A DNA stretch of 64,000 bases from Methylobacterium sp. J-068 (GTDB lineage: Bacteria > Pseudomonadota > Alphaproteobacteria > Rhizobiales > Beijerinckiaceae): NCBI RefSeq assembly GCF_022829445.1, contig NZ_JAKSXY010000070.1, positions 62,001 to 126,000 on the forward strand. The letters run 5' to 3'. Position numbers and translations under genes: made by a program. Below are positions 16,963-27,256 of the stretch, piece by piece. A model generated the notes under the pieces. That model searched no databases and had not been told where the DNA came from. It saw only the letters and a list, made by a program, of their open reading frames with translations. The first letter of the stretch is position 1; every line of letters begins with the position of its first letter.

Positions 16963-17862
16963 TCAGGCCACGTCCTCGCGCAGGAGTTCGGTGTTGGCGG
17001 CGAAGGCCGCCATGGCGCCCTCGGCAGCGGCCACGACGGCGAATTGCACGCGGCGCGAGGCATCGCCCGCCACGAACAGGCCCGGCACGTTGGTGGTCTC
17101 GTACTCGCCCGTCGGAACCACGCCCTTCCGCGTCAGGTCGCAGCCGAGCTGGGTGATGAGCTCGGACGGGTCGCAGGGCATCGGCATCAGGAAGACGGCG
17201 TGGCAGGGGCGTTCCGTGCCGTCCGCGAAAACGATTCGGTCTGGTTGCCGGCCGTCGCCCTCGAGCCGCCGGATCGCCGTCTCGATCACCGCGACGCCCT
17301 GACGCTCCAGGCGCGCGCGGTCATGCGCCGAGAGTGTCGTCGGGTGGGCATCCGTGCACAGGGTGACGTCCCGGCTCCAGACCGTGAGTTCCAGGGCCAT
17401 GCCCTTGGCCGCCGCACCGTGTGCGTAGACGACGAGGGCCCGGTCCCGGTTCTCGTAGCCGTCGCAGTAGGGACAGGCATGCACCCCGTGGCCCCAATAG
17501 GTCTCGAACCCATCGACCGAGGGCAGGGCCTGATGCAGGCCCGTGGCGAGGATGAGCTTGCGCGTCGTCTCGACGGTGCCATCCGCCAGGGTGACGGCGA
17601 ACCCTGTGCCGTCGCGCCGCGCCTCGGTCACGGCGATCTCGCGGCGCTCCACCGTCCCGTAGCGCGCGAGATCGGCCTGCGCCCTGGCGCGCATCTCGAA
17701 GGGCGGCGTCCCGTCCCGGGTGAACACGCCCCAGGTCCGGGCCGCGACCGCGTTGCGCGGCGTACCCGCGTCGCAGAGCAGCACGTCGCGCCGGCAGCGG
17801 CCGAGGATCAGGGCCGCGTTGAGCCCCGCCGGGCCGCCGCCGACGATGATGACGTCGCGCAT
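16963..17862 (-). CDS. thioredoxin-reductase-like FAD/NAD(P) disulfide oxidoreductase with CPYC centre
   Basis: A 299-aa two-Rossmann flavoprotein. FAD motif at the start: DVIIVGGGPAGLNAAL. Redox centre C130-P-Y-C133 in HACPYCDGYE. Second nucleotide domain starting ALVVYAHGAAAKGMALEL, and the FAD-closing VPGLFVAGDASRRVQFAVVAAAEG. Classical thioredoxin reductase has CATC. The CPYC-x-GxE form is the one I associate with TrxR-like dithiol oxidases, so thioredoxin may not be the partner. The ATG at 17862 has GGGAG upstream; a GTG at 17892 would add ten residues. The neighbour grxD, also a thiol-redox gene, ends in its own terminator, so the two are separate units. Confidence 0.85.
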   Translation of the reverse strand: MRDVIIVGGGPAGLNAALILGRCRRDVLLCDAGTPRNAVAARTWGVFTRDGTPPFEMRARAQADLARYGTVERREIAVTEARRDGTGFAVTLADGTVETTRKLILATGLHQALPSVDGFETYWGHGVHACPYCDGYENRDRALVVYAHGAAAKGMALELTVWSRDVTLCTDAHPTTLSAHDRARLERQGVAVIETAIRRLEGDGRQPDRIVFADGTERPCHAVFLMPMPCDPSELITQLGCDLTRKGVVPTGEYETTNVPGLFVAGDASRRVQFAVVAAAEGAMAAFAANTELLREDVA

Positions 17863-17968
17863 GTGCTGTCGCTCCCGGACGGGGTCTGTCACCGGGTCAA
17901 CGGTCGAGGCGGCCGCGATGTTCGTCCAGGCGGCGGTCGAATGAAAAAACGGACGCGCGCATGAAAAA

Positions 17969-17984
17969 GGGCGCTCGCGCGCCC
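17969..17984 (-). terminator. intrinsic terminator after grxD
   Basis: On the minus strand, a GGGCGC/GCGCCC stem with a 4-base loop followed by five T (A-run at 17964-17968). It sits 27 bases past the grxD stop codon and should end the purL/bolA/grxD-direction transcript. Confidence 0.8.
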
Positions 17985-18011
17985 TCGTTCATTCGCGATG
18001 GGGGAGCCGTC

Positions 18012-18353
18012 TCAGGCGGCGGTCGGCGCCTTCACGGGGATGCCCTTCTCGGCGAGGAACTGGTGCAGTTCGCCCGACTGGAACATCTCGCGGGTGATGT
18101 CGCAGCCGCCGACGAACTCGCCCTTCACGTAGATCTGCGGAATGGTCGGCCAGTTCGAGAAGGCCTTGATGCCGTCGCGGATCGCCATGTCGTCGAGGAC
18201 GTTCACGCCCTTGAACGGCACCTCGAGGTAGTTGAGGATCTGCACGACCTGGCCCGAGAAGCCGCACATCGGAAATTGCGGCGTGCCCTTCATGAACACG
18301 ACCACGTCCTGGGACTCGATCTCGGCCTTGATGGCGGTGTTGGCGTCGGTCAT
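18012..18353 (-). CDS. grxD: monothiol glutaredoxin, CGFS type
   Basis: Grx4-type glutaredoxin of 113 aa. It carries [2Fe-2S] clusters between proteins, often with a BolA partner. The single active cysteine is C30 in FPMCGFSGQ. The glutathione-binding WPTIPQIYVKGEFVGGCDI block and the family start VVVFMKGTPQFP are present. The gene follows bolA on the same strand, as in most alphaproteobacteria, but a DUF29 gene is inserted between them here. A terminator lies just downstream. Confidence 0.96.
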   Translation of the reverse strand: MTDANTAIKAEIESQDVVVFMKGTPQFPMCGFSGQVVQILNYLEVPFKGVNVLDDMAIRDGIKAFSNWPTIPQIYVKGEFVGGCDITREMFQSGELHQFLAEKGIPVKAPTAA

Positions 18354-18383
18354 GGTGTCGATCCTCTTAGGTGTCGCAGTGAT

Positions 18384-18890
18384 CTAGTGATGGTCGGCCG
18401 GCCTGTTCAAGGCCGAGGCGAGGCGCTCCAGGGCCCAATCCATGGTGAAGGTCTCGGAAACGAGTTCTTCGGGTGTGAACGGCATCGCATCGGGCAGGCC
18501 GACGACGAGACGATCGTCGAACATCCGGAGGGAGACCTCCGCCTGGAGCCGTGCCGTCTTCCACAGCCATGACCAGTCGATCCGCTGCCGCATGCCGGGC
18601 GCGTAGGCCCGGCAGGCCGCCGCATGGAAAGCGATCACCTCGGATCGCCAGGATCGGGTCGACTGGGCGCTTGGCGCAGACATGTACTTCAGCACGTGAA
18701 TGAGCATCTGCAGGAGCTTCTGCTCGACCGCGCTGATCTGGGACCGCCCCACGCTCTCGATCTCCTCGGCGACGTTCTCCCAGTCGAGGGCGTTCGACAG
18801 ATCGGGCCGTAACGCGAGGGCCCGCACGGCAGCGGCCTGCTGCTCGGCCCAGGTCACGATGTCGTCGTCGTAGAGGCTCGGCTGATCCAT
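18384..18890 (-). CDS. DUF29 family protein
   Basis: A 168-aa protein starting MDQPSLYDDDIVTWAEQQAAAVR, the hallmark of DUF29. It continues with LDWENVAEEIESVGRSQ, the LLQMLIHVLKY helix and a basic/aromatic stretch. DUF29 has no known biochemical role; it is abundant in cyanobacteria and alphaproteobacteria, often as scattered paralogues. A GGAGG site lies six bases upstream of the ATG. It sits between bolA and grxD, which are normally adjacent. Confidence 0.88.
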   Translation of the reverse strand: MDQPSLYDDDIVTWAEQQAAAVRALALRPDLSNALDWENVAEEIESVGRSQISAVEQKLLQMLIHVLKYMSAPSAQSTRSWRSEVIAFHAAACRAYAPGMRQRIDWSWLWKTARLQAEVSLRMFDDRLVVGLPDAMPFTPEELVSETFTMDWALERLASALNRPADHH

Positions 18891-18924
18891 CGTTCCGCCT
18901 CCGGAAGGTCGCCGGGGAGAGGCG

Positions 18925-19161
18925 TCAATCCTGGGGGACGCCCGTGGTGAGCGCAAGGGCGTGCAGCACGCCCCCCATGCGCCCCTGGAGCGCGCCGTAG
19001 ACCATCTGGTGCTGGGCCACCCGGGTCTTGCCCTTGAAGGCGGCGGACAGGACGGTGGCGGCATAATGGTCGCCGTCCCCGGCCAGATCCTTGATCTCGA
19101 TCCGGGCGTCGGGCAGCGCTTCCCGGATCATCGCCTCGATCTCGCGGGCATCCATGGGCAT
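18925..19161 (-). CDS. BolA-family protein (IbaG/BolA2 type)
   Basis: A 78-aa BolA-like protein with DAREIEAMIREALPDARIEIKDL, the DHYAATVLSAAFKGKTRVAQHQMVYGAL core and the conserved His in QHQ. With CGFS glutaredoxins these proteins share a [2Fe-2S] cluster and act in iron sensing or cluster transfer. Several close starts exist (GTG 19170, ATG 19161, ATG 19155). GAGGAG lies eight bases before 19161, which is chosen. It is preceded by purL and followed by DUF29 and grxD on the same strand. Confidence 0.93.
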   Translation of the reverse strand: MPMDAREIEAMIREALPDARIEIKDLAGDGDHYAATVLSAAFKGKTRVAQHQMVYGALQGRMGGVLHALALTTGVPQD

Positions 19162-19191
19162 CGGGTTCACTCCTCGGATCGAAACGGGTTC

Positions 19192-21417
<2,226 letters not shown>

Positions 21418-21525
21418 GCGACCCCTCTCGGGCCGGGCCCGCGTCGGGGTCCGGCCGTGACGGCTCTAGAGCGGAACGGCGCGCCCTGGCAACCGGCGAT
21501 CGCGGATCGGGCCGGGCGCGATACC

Positions 21526-22689
21526 CTAATCCTCGGCGGATTCCGACGTGACGCGGCCCTTCGGCTGCTCCCCCACGTCGCGCCAGCGCCGGATCAGCGC
21601 GTGGACCGGCTCGGGGCCGGCCACAAAGGCGATGTAGTCGAACGCCTCCGGGTCCCGGCTCGACATCAGGAGCTGGAAGTGCATCCGGAACAGGTTCCAC
21701 TTGCGTCGGGCGATGATGCGCTTCTCGATCAGGTCGTCGATCCGCACGTGGATCTCGACCGGGCGGTGCGCCATCGGCGCCGGAAGCTTCGAGGCGCTCA
21801 AGGGGTTGCGCTGATGCACCGAGAGCCAGTCCCACTTCGCCCGGACGTCGAGCCAGAGAATCGCGTCGCAGGCCGCGACCCGGGCGAGCGCCGCGCGGGC
21901 CTCGGCGGCGCGGGGATCGAGGGTGATCCACGGAATCACGCTGCCGATGCTGACGAACGAGACCGGCGTGCCGCGCCGCCCGAACTCGGGGTCGCGGTTC
22001 AGGATCCGGTCGAGCGCTTCCAGGCCGAGGAAGCTCGACGAGGAATGGCCGATCACCACGATCTCGGACGTATGGCCCTCGGCTCGCCGGATGATGTCCG
22101 CGAAGGCGTCGAGGCGGTCGCGCATCCGGGTCTCGGCGCCGCCGGCATGGTCGTGCGTGAAGGCCGTGTCGTCCACGAGATGGGCCACGTAGAACGGCTT
22201 GCCGCGCGTCACCCGCATCAGCCCGGCCAGGATCGCGTAGGCGAGGGGCGGAACCGCGAGATACGCCCAGGGCGTCGCGAGATCGGCCGCGAGCGCGACG
22301 AGGCCCGTCGCGGCGGCGAGGCTCGAGACCACGAGAAACAGGTAGATGAGGTGGACGCCGATGATCACGCGGGCGAAGCGCCGGGCCTCGCGCCGGAACG
22401 GACGCAGGTAGCCGGAGCGCAGCAGGCGCCACCACAAGGCCGGCACCGCGACGAGCCGTCGCCCGTTGGAGCGCGGGAAACGGGCGCGGACGATGTCGTC
22501 CCAGCGCAGCAGGGTGTAGCGCGTGGCCTGCCCGTCGAGGCTCACGTCCCAGTCGAGGGCGAGACCGTCCGGCGTCCGCTCGGGATCGCCCACGGTCACG
22601 GTCAGGCCGCGCCGCACGGCGGCCAGCCGGCTCTCACGCCGGAACAGGCCCCAATAGGTCTCCGGCTCGCGCGGATCGAAGCCCGGCAT
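21526..22689 (-). CDS. membrane protein with alpha/beta-hydrolase-like serine motif
   Basis: A 387-aa protein. The N-terminal 100 residues are soluble and basic. Two to three membrane helices lie at about residues 107-155 (VIIGVHLIYLFLVVSSLAAA and PWAYLAVPPLAYAILAGL). A soluble C-terminal domain contains SEIVVIGHSSSSFLGLEAL. GHSSS resembles the nucleophile elbow G-x-S-x-G/S of lipases, with SFVSIGSVIPWI after it. A catalytic Asp/His pair is not obvious. I would call it a conserved membrane protein, possibly a lipase-like hydrolase. It stands alone between purL and recQ. Confidence 0.75.
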   Translation of the reverse strand: MPGFDPREPETYWGLFRRESRLAAVRRGLTVTVGDPERTPDGLALDWDVSLDGQATRYTLLRWDDIVRARFPRSNGRRLVAVPALWWRLLRSGYLRPFRREARRFARVIIGVHLIYLFLVVSSLAAATGLVALAADLATPWAYLAVPPLAYAILAGLMRVTRGKPFYVAHLVDDTAFTHDHAGGAETRMRDRLDAFADIIRRAEGHTSEIVVIGHSSSSFLGLEALDRILNRDPEFGRRGTPVSFVSIGSVIPWITLDPRAAEARAALARVAACDAILWLDVRAKWDWLSVHQRNPLSASKLPAPMAHRPVEIHVRIDDLIEKRIIARRKWNLFRMHFQLLMSSRDPEAFDYIAFVAGPEPVHALIRRWRDVGEQPKGRVTSESAED

Positions 22690-22830
22690 GTAGAAGACCT
22701 GACGCCTCGACGCGGCGGTCGGCTCTGAAGACTGGTCGATGAGAGGTCCGTCCGATTCCGAGGATGTGCTGCGCTACTCCGCGCCCGTCCCTACACGATG
22801 CGCATCGCGCGGCACGAGTGCGAAAGCGCA

Positions 22831-24684
22831 TCAGGCACGCGCGGTCGGCGCGTGCGCGAGGAATTCGGCGATCGCACCGACGAAACGCTCGCCGTAGGCC
22901 TCGCGCTTGCGCTCGCCGACCCCGTGCACGGTGCGCAGCGCGTAGAGGTCGACGGGCTTGGTGCGGGCCATCTCGATCAGGGTGCGGTCGGGGAAGACCA
23001 TGAAGGCGGCGATGCCCTCGGCCCGGGCGATGGTGGCGCGCAGGCCTCGCAGGTGCTGGAATAGGGCTTCGGTCGCCGGGTCGAGGTCGAGGCTCGCATC
23101 CTCGCGGGCGGCCCCCCGCTTGCGATCACGGGGCTCGGCCGCCTTGGGCTCGGGATCGGGCCGCATCTGGATGGCCTCGCGGCCGAACAGGATCGCCTCG
23201 CCCTTGTCGGTGAGGGAGAGCCCGCCGAAGCCGTCGCCGTTCTCGGAGACGGCGCCGGCCGCGAAGAGCTGGCGCAGCATCGCGCGCCAGGCCGCGATCG
23301 GCTTGTCGGCGCCGACCCCGAAGGTCTTCAGGGCCGTGTGACCGTTGCGCCGGATGGTATCCGATTCCTTGCCGTGGACCACGTCGCAGACATAGGCCGC
23401 GCCGAAGCGTTGGCCGGTGCGCACGATGGCCGAGAGCAGCTTCTGCGCCGGCACGGTGGCGTCGACGAGCGAGACGCCGCCGCGGCAGAGGTCGCAGCGC
23501 CCGCAGGGCTCGCTCGCCTCGCCGAAATAACCGAGCAGGGATTGCCGCCGGCAGGTGGCGCCCTCGCAGAGCGCGATCATCGCCTCCAGCTTGCGCCGCT
23601 CGACCCGGCGGCGCTCGTCGGGCACCTCCTTCTCGTCGATCTGGCGCCGGCGCAGGGCCATGTCGTCGAGGCCGTAGATGGTGAGCGTGTCGGCGGGCAG
23701 GCCGTCGCGGCCGGCGCGGCCGATCTCCTGGTAGTAGCCCTCGACGTTCGAGGGCATGTCGGCGTGGCAGACGAAGCGCACGTCGGGCTTGTTGATGCCC
23801 ATGCCGAAGGCCACCGTGGCGGTCATCACCACGCCGTCCTCCTGCAGGAAGGTGTCCTGATTCTTCATGCGCGTGCCCTGGTCGAGGCCGGCATGGTAGG
23901 GCAGGGCGCGGAATCCGTCCTTCGACAGGATCTCGGCGAGCTGCTCCGTGCGCTTGCGCGACGAGCAGTAGATGATCCCGCTCTCCGAGCGGCGCGGGCG
24001 CAGGAAGCGCTCGATCTGGCGGGTCGGGTTGTCCTTCGGCGCGAAGGTCAGGCGGATGTTCGGCCGGTCGAAGGAATGGACGAAGGCCTTGAGTTCGCGT
24101 CCCGCCGGGAACAGCCGCTCGGTGATGTCGGCTCGGGTCGCCTTGTCGGCGGTGGCGGTGAGCGCCAGGGTCTGGACGTTGCCGAGCGCCTCGCGGGCGC
24201 GGGCGAGATCGCGGTACTCGGGCCGGAAATCGTGGCCCCATTGCGAGACGCAGTGGGCCTCGTCCACGGCGAGGCGCCGGACGCCGGCACCCCGCAGGGC
24301 GTCCATCAGCCCCTCCATCATCAGCCGCTCGGGCGAGACGAAGAGGAGCCGGAGGTCGCCGGAGCGGATCTGGCGCCAGGTCTCGCGGGAGGTCGCTTCG
24401 GCCACGGAGGAGTTCAGGGTCGCGGCCGCGACGCCGAAGCCGAGCATCTGCTGCACCTGGTCGTGCATCAGCGCGATCAGGGGCGAGACCACCACGGTCA
24501 GCGAGTGCTCCACCAGGGCGGGCAGCTGATAGGTCATCGACTTGCCCGAGCCCGTGGGCATGACCGCGAACACGTCGGTGCCGTCGAGCACGGCGCCGAT
24601 CACCTCGTCCTGGCCGGGGCGGAAATCGTCGTAGCCGAAGGTCTTCTTCAACGCGGCGCGGGCCTCGTCGAGACGGCTTGTCAT
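22831..24684 (-). CDS. recQ: ATP-dependent DNA helicase RecQ
   Basis: A 3'-5' helicase of the RecFOR pathway, 617 aa. It has Walker A (MPTGSGKS at about 42-49), the Q-motif region [10 protein letters not shown] and the DEAH box in [21 protein letters not shown]. The helicase C-terminal half shows [30 protein letters not shown] and [11 protein letters not shown] zinc site is formed by C-x5-C...CGRCDLC, and a C-terminal HRDC domain includes [16 protein letters not shown]. The ATG at 24684 is preferred over a frame that runs 20 residues further. It is divergent from vapBC, sharing about 105 bp. Confidence 0.96.
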   Translation of the reverse strand: MTSRLDEARAALKKTFGYDDFRPGQDEVIGAVLDGTDVFAVMPTGSGKSMTYQLPALVEHSLTVVVSPLIALMHDQVQQMLGFGVAAATLNSSVAEATSRETWRQIRSGDLRLLFVSPERLMMEGLMDALRGAGVRRLAVDEAHCVSQWGHDFRPEYRDLARAREALGNVQTLALTATADKATRADITERLFPAGRELKAFVHSFDRPNIRLTFAPKDNPTRQIERFLRPRRSESGIIYCSSRKRTEQLAEILSKDGFRALPYHAGLDQGTRMKNQDTFLQEDGVVMTATVAFGMGINKPDVRFVCHADMPSNVEGYYQEIGRAGRDGLPADTLTIYGLDDMALRRRQIDEKEVPDERRRVERRKLEAMIALCEGATCRRQSLLGYFGEASEPCGRCDLCRGGVSLVDATVPAQKLLSAIVRTGQRFGAAYVCDVVHGKESDTIRRNGHTALKTFGVGADKPIAAWRAMLRQLFAAGAVSENGDGFGGLSLTDKGEAILFGREAIQMRPDPEPKAAEPRDRKRGAAREDASLDLDPATEALFQHLRGLRATIARAEGIAAFMVFPDRTLIEMARTKPVDLYALRTVHGVGERKREAYGERFVGAIAEFLAHAPTARA

Positions 24685-24745
24685 CGCGAACCTTGGGTGG
24701 GAATTCCGGGGGCGGCCTGATGGGCCGAGGTCTTGATCAGGCATT

Positions 24746-24775
24746 GTGTAGACACTAGCATCGTCCCGTCTACAC
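24746..24775 (+). promoter_or_regulatory. probable VapBC operator (inverted repeat)
   Basis: Perfect 8-bp arms GTGTAGAC and GTCTACAC separated by 14 bases, 14 bases before the vapB ATG. A second, overlapping palindrome CCCG-N6-CGGG lies at 24765-24778. Type II antitoxin-toxin complexes repress their own promoter through such repeats. This one could also affect the divergent recQ. Confidence 0.65.
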
Positions 24776-24788
24776 GGGAGCGATCCTA

Positions 24789-25028
24789 ATGCCTCTCAAC
24801 ATCCGAAGCGAGGAGGTGAATCGCCTCGCGGAGAAAGTGGCGGCCCTGGCCCGCGTCAGCAAGACCGAGGCGGTGCGGATCGCCCTGGTGCGGGAAGTGG
24901 AGCGGTTGGAGGGGCAGCCGTCGCTGCTGGAGCGGATGCGGCCGGCGCGCGCCCGGATCGCCCAGCATCCGGATACGGGGCTGGAGGCGGACAAGGCCTT
25001 CTTCGACGATCTCAACGGGGAGCCGTGA
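24789..25028 (+). CDS. vapB: VapB-family antitoxin (Rv0623/PSK type)
   Basis: A 79-aa antitoxin: the N-terminus [33 protein letters not shown] is the DNA-binding segment of the Rv0623-like family, and the acidic tail [18 protein letters not shown] would wrap the toxin. The stop codon overlaps the toxin start. It is the first gene of a typical two-gene module, with an operator-like palindrome just upstream. Confidence 0.92.
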   Translation: MPLNIRSEEVNRLAEKVAALARVSKTEAVRIALVREVERLEGQPSLLERMRPARARIAQHPDTGLEADKAFFDDLNGEP

Positions 25029-25432
25029 TGTTCGTCGATGCGTCCGCCATGGTCGCAATCCTGACCGGAGAAGAGGAAGACATCGCTCTGTTTCACTGCC
25101 TCGAGGGGGCCAATCATCCGATCACGTCGGCCCTCGCCATCTTCGAGACGGCGAGCGCCGTTTGCCGCAAGAAGGGGCTGTCGGTGGAAGCGGCCGAGAG
25201 GGAGGTTCGCGGGTTGCTGGAGCAGGCGCAGATCCGGGTGGTGCCCATGACCGACGCGGAGGCGCACGGCGCGCTCGCGGCTTACGCGCGCTACGGCAAG
25301 GGACGGGGACACCCGGCCAAGCTCAACATGGGCGACTGCTTCGCCTATGCCTGCGCACGCACCCACGACGTCCCGCTGCTGTTCGTCGGCAACGACTTTT
25401 CCCGAACCGACATTCCGTCCGCCCTCGCCTGA
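25028..25432 (+). CDS. vapC: VapC-family PIN-domain toxin ribonuclease
   Basis: A 134-aa PIN ribonuclease. The acidic catalytic residues are visible in [18 protein letters not shown] (Asp near residue 4), AIFETASAV (Glu) and LNMGDCFAYACA (Asp), with LLFVGNDFSRTDI at the end. VapC toxins cut tRNA or rRNA when the antitoxin is lost. The ATG at 25028 shares one base with the vapB stop (TGATG); a GTG one codon earlier is possible. It ends three bases before the convergent LysE-type gene. Confidence 0.93.
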   Translation: MFVDASAMVAILTGEEEDIALFHCLEGANHPITSALAIFETASAVCRKKGLSVEAAEREVRGLLEQAQIRVVPMTDAEAHGALAAYARYGKGRGHPAKLNMGDCFAYACARTHDVPLLFVGNDFSRTDIPSALA

Positions 25433-25435
25433 GCA

Positions 25436-26047
25436 TCACCGCGTCGCGACGGCGACCGCCGCGCCCGCCATCACGGTCCCGGCGCCGCGATTGATCGCCC
25501 GCCGCGCACGCTGCGAGGTGAACACCCGCCGGGCCCGCGCCGCAGCCCCGGCATAGGCGGAGAGGACGCCGCTCAGGACGACGACGATGGTCGCGCCCAT
25601 CGCGGCGAAGCCGGACGCGTTGAGGCGATCGAGATCGATCACCCCCGGCAGCAGGGCGAGGAAGAACAGGATCACCTTCGGGTTGCAGAGGGTGAGGACG
25701 AGGCCGCCAACGAACAGGCGTATCCGGCCGTCTTCGTCCACGGGCGTGGCCTCGATGGGCGCCACGGGCGCGGTCCAGGCTTTCCAGGCGAGAACCGCGA
25801 GATATGTGGCCCCCGCGTATTTCAGGACCACGAACGCGACGGCCATGGACTGGGCGAGGAAGGCCATGCCGGCCGCCGCCACGCCGAACCAGACGAGGTC
25901 GCCCACGACGAAACCGGCGATGAAGGCCGCGATGCCGCCCGCCCCGCGCGCCAGCACCCGCGCCACGAGGGCGGCGATGCCGGGACCGGGCGAGGCCACC
26001 GCCACGGCGTAGATGCCGGCAAACAGGAGGAGATTCGCGATCGACAA
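25436..26047 (-). CDS. LysE/RhtB-family amino-acid exporter
   Basis: A 203-aa membrane protein with five to six helices and the family start NLLLFAGIYAVAVASPGPGIAALVARVL. It also has GIAAFIAGFVVGDLVWFGVAAAGM, LKYAGATYLAVLAWKAW and FVGGLVLTLCNPKVILFFLALLPG (the NPK motif). These proteins export amino acids or related metabolites by proton antiport. The substrate cannot be predicted. It lies 15 bases after recF on the same strand, so it may be read from the dnaA-dnaN-recF transcript. Confidence 0.92.
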   Translation of the reverse strand: MSIANLLLFAGIYAVAVASPGPGIAALVARVLARGAGGIAAFIAGFVVGDLVWFGVAAAGMAFLAQSMAVAFVVLKYAGATYLAVLAWKAWTAPVAPIEATPVDEDGRIRLFVGGLVLTLCNPKVILFFLALLPGVIDLDRLNASGFAAMGATIVVVLSGVLSAYAGAAARARRVFTSQRARRAINRGAGTVMAGAAVAVATR

Positions 26048-26062
26048 GGCTTGTCCCGGCGG

Positions 26063-27256
26063 TCAGGGGGCGGCGACGCGCCCATCGACGATCCTGACCA
26101 TGTCGGCGCGTGCCTCGAGTTCCGCGAAGAGCGCCGGATCGGCCCCCGTCATCCAGACCTGACCCGAGAGGGCCTCGAGGGCGTCGAACAGACCGGCCCG
26201 GCGGCGCGGATCGAGATGGGCGGCGACCTCGTCGAGGAGGACGAGGGGCGCAATCCCGCACATCGCCTGGACGAGGCGGGCATGGGCCAGCACGAGGCCG
26301 ATGAGGAGCGCCTTCTGCTCGCCGGTGGAGGCGGTGGCGGCGGGCACATCCTTGGGGCCGTGGCGCACCACGAGGTCGCTGGTCTGGGGGCCGCTCAAGG
26401 TGCGCCCCGCCGCGCGGTCGCGGGCGCGGCCCTGGCGCAGAGCCATGCGGAAACGGTCCTCCGCCTCCAGCGCCGGCCAGACCGCGACGAGGTCGTCGAG
26501 ATCGCCTTCGAGACGCAGGGCCGCCCAGGGGAAGGGCTGGGCGTCGTCGCGCCCCTCGGCGATCAGGCGGTCGAGGCGCTCCGTGGTCTCGCGGCGCGCC
26601 AGCGCCACCGAGACGCCGAGTTCCGCAACCTCGCGCTCGACCGCGTCGAGCCATTGCCCGTCGTTCGGGCGCTCCTCCAGCAGACGGTTGCGCGAGCGTA
26701 AGGCCCGTTCGAGGGCGTTGACGCGCGCCCCGTGGCTCGCATCCACCGCCAGCACCAGCCGGTCGAGGAAGCGGCGGCGGTCGCCGGCCGGCCCCCGGAA
26801 CAGGCCGTCGAGGTCCGGCGTCAGCCAGACCACGCGGAGGAATTCCGAGAAGGCGACGGGCGAGGGCGCCGTCGCCCCGTCGATCCGGCACAGGCGCGCG
26901 GCCTTGCCGTCGTAGCCCGGTGGCTCGTAGCCGGTGCCGATCCGGTGCTCGTCCTCCCCGCGCGCCAGCGCCATCGAGACCGCGAACCCGCCGGGACCGC
27001 CGGTGCGCGCCATGCCCGCGAGATCCGCCCGGCGCAGGCCGCGCCCCGGCGAGAACAGCGAGATCGCCTCCAGGAGGTTGGTCTTGCCGGCCCCGTTCTC
27101 GCCCACGAGGGCGACGAAGCGGCGCCCCACGCCGAGATCGAGATCGGCGTGGTTGCGAAAGTCGCGGCAGACCAGGCGGGTGAGGCGAAGGCCTCCGCTG
27201 GTGGAAATGGTCGGGTCCGTCGTCGGGGCGGGGATCGGGCTCGGGCCTTCGATCAC
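26063..27256 (-). CDS. recF: DNA replication and repair protein RecF
   Basis: An SMC-like ATPase that helps load RecA at gapped DNA; 397 aa. It has Walker A GENGAGKTNLLEAI, DFRNHADLDL upstream of it, the signature STGEQKALLIGLVLAHA and Walker B PLVLLDEVAAHLD. The start is a GTG at 27256 overlapping the dnaN stop (GTGA), giving an N-terminal extension of about 20 residues before the usual RecF start. It is the third gene of dnaA-dnaN-recF. Confidence 0.95.
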   Translation of the reverse strand: MIEGPSPIPAPTTDPTISTSGGLRLTRLVCRDFRNHADLDLGVGRRFVALVGENGAGKTNLLEAISLFSPGRGLRRADLAGMARTGGPGGFAVSMALARGEDEHRIGTGYEPPGYDGKAARLCRIDGATAPSPVAFSEFLRVVWLTPDLDGLFRGPAGDRRRFLDRLVLAVDASHGARVNALERALRSRNRLLEERPNDGQWLDAVEREVAELGVSVALARRETTERLDRLIAEGRDDAQPFPWAALRLEGDLDDLVAVWPALEAEDRFRMALRQGRARDRAAGRTLSGPQTSDLVVRHGPKDVPAATASTGEQKALLIGLVLAHARLVQAMCGIAPLVLLDEVAAHLDPRRRAGLFDALEALSGQVWMTGADPALFAELEARADMVRIVDGRVAAP

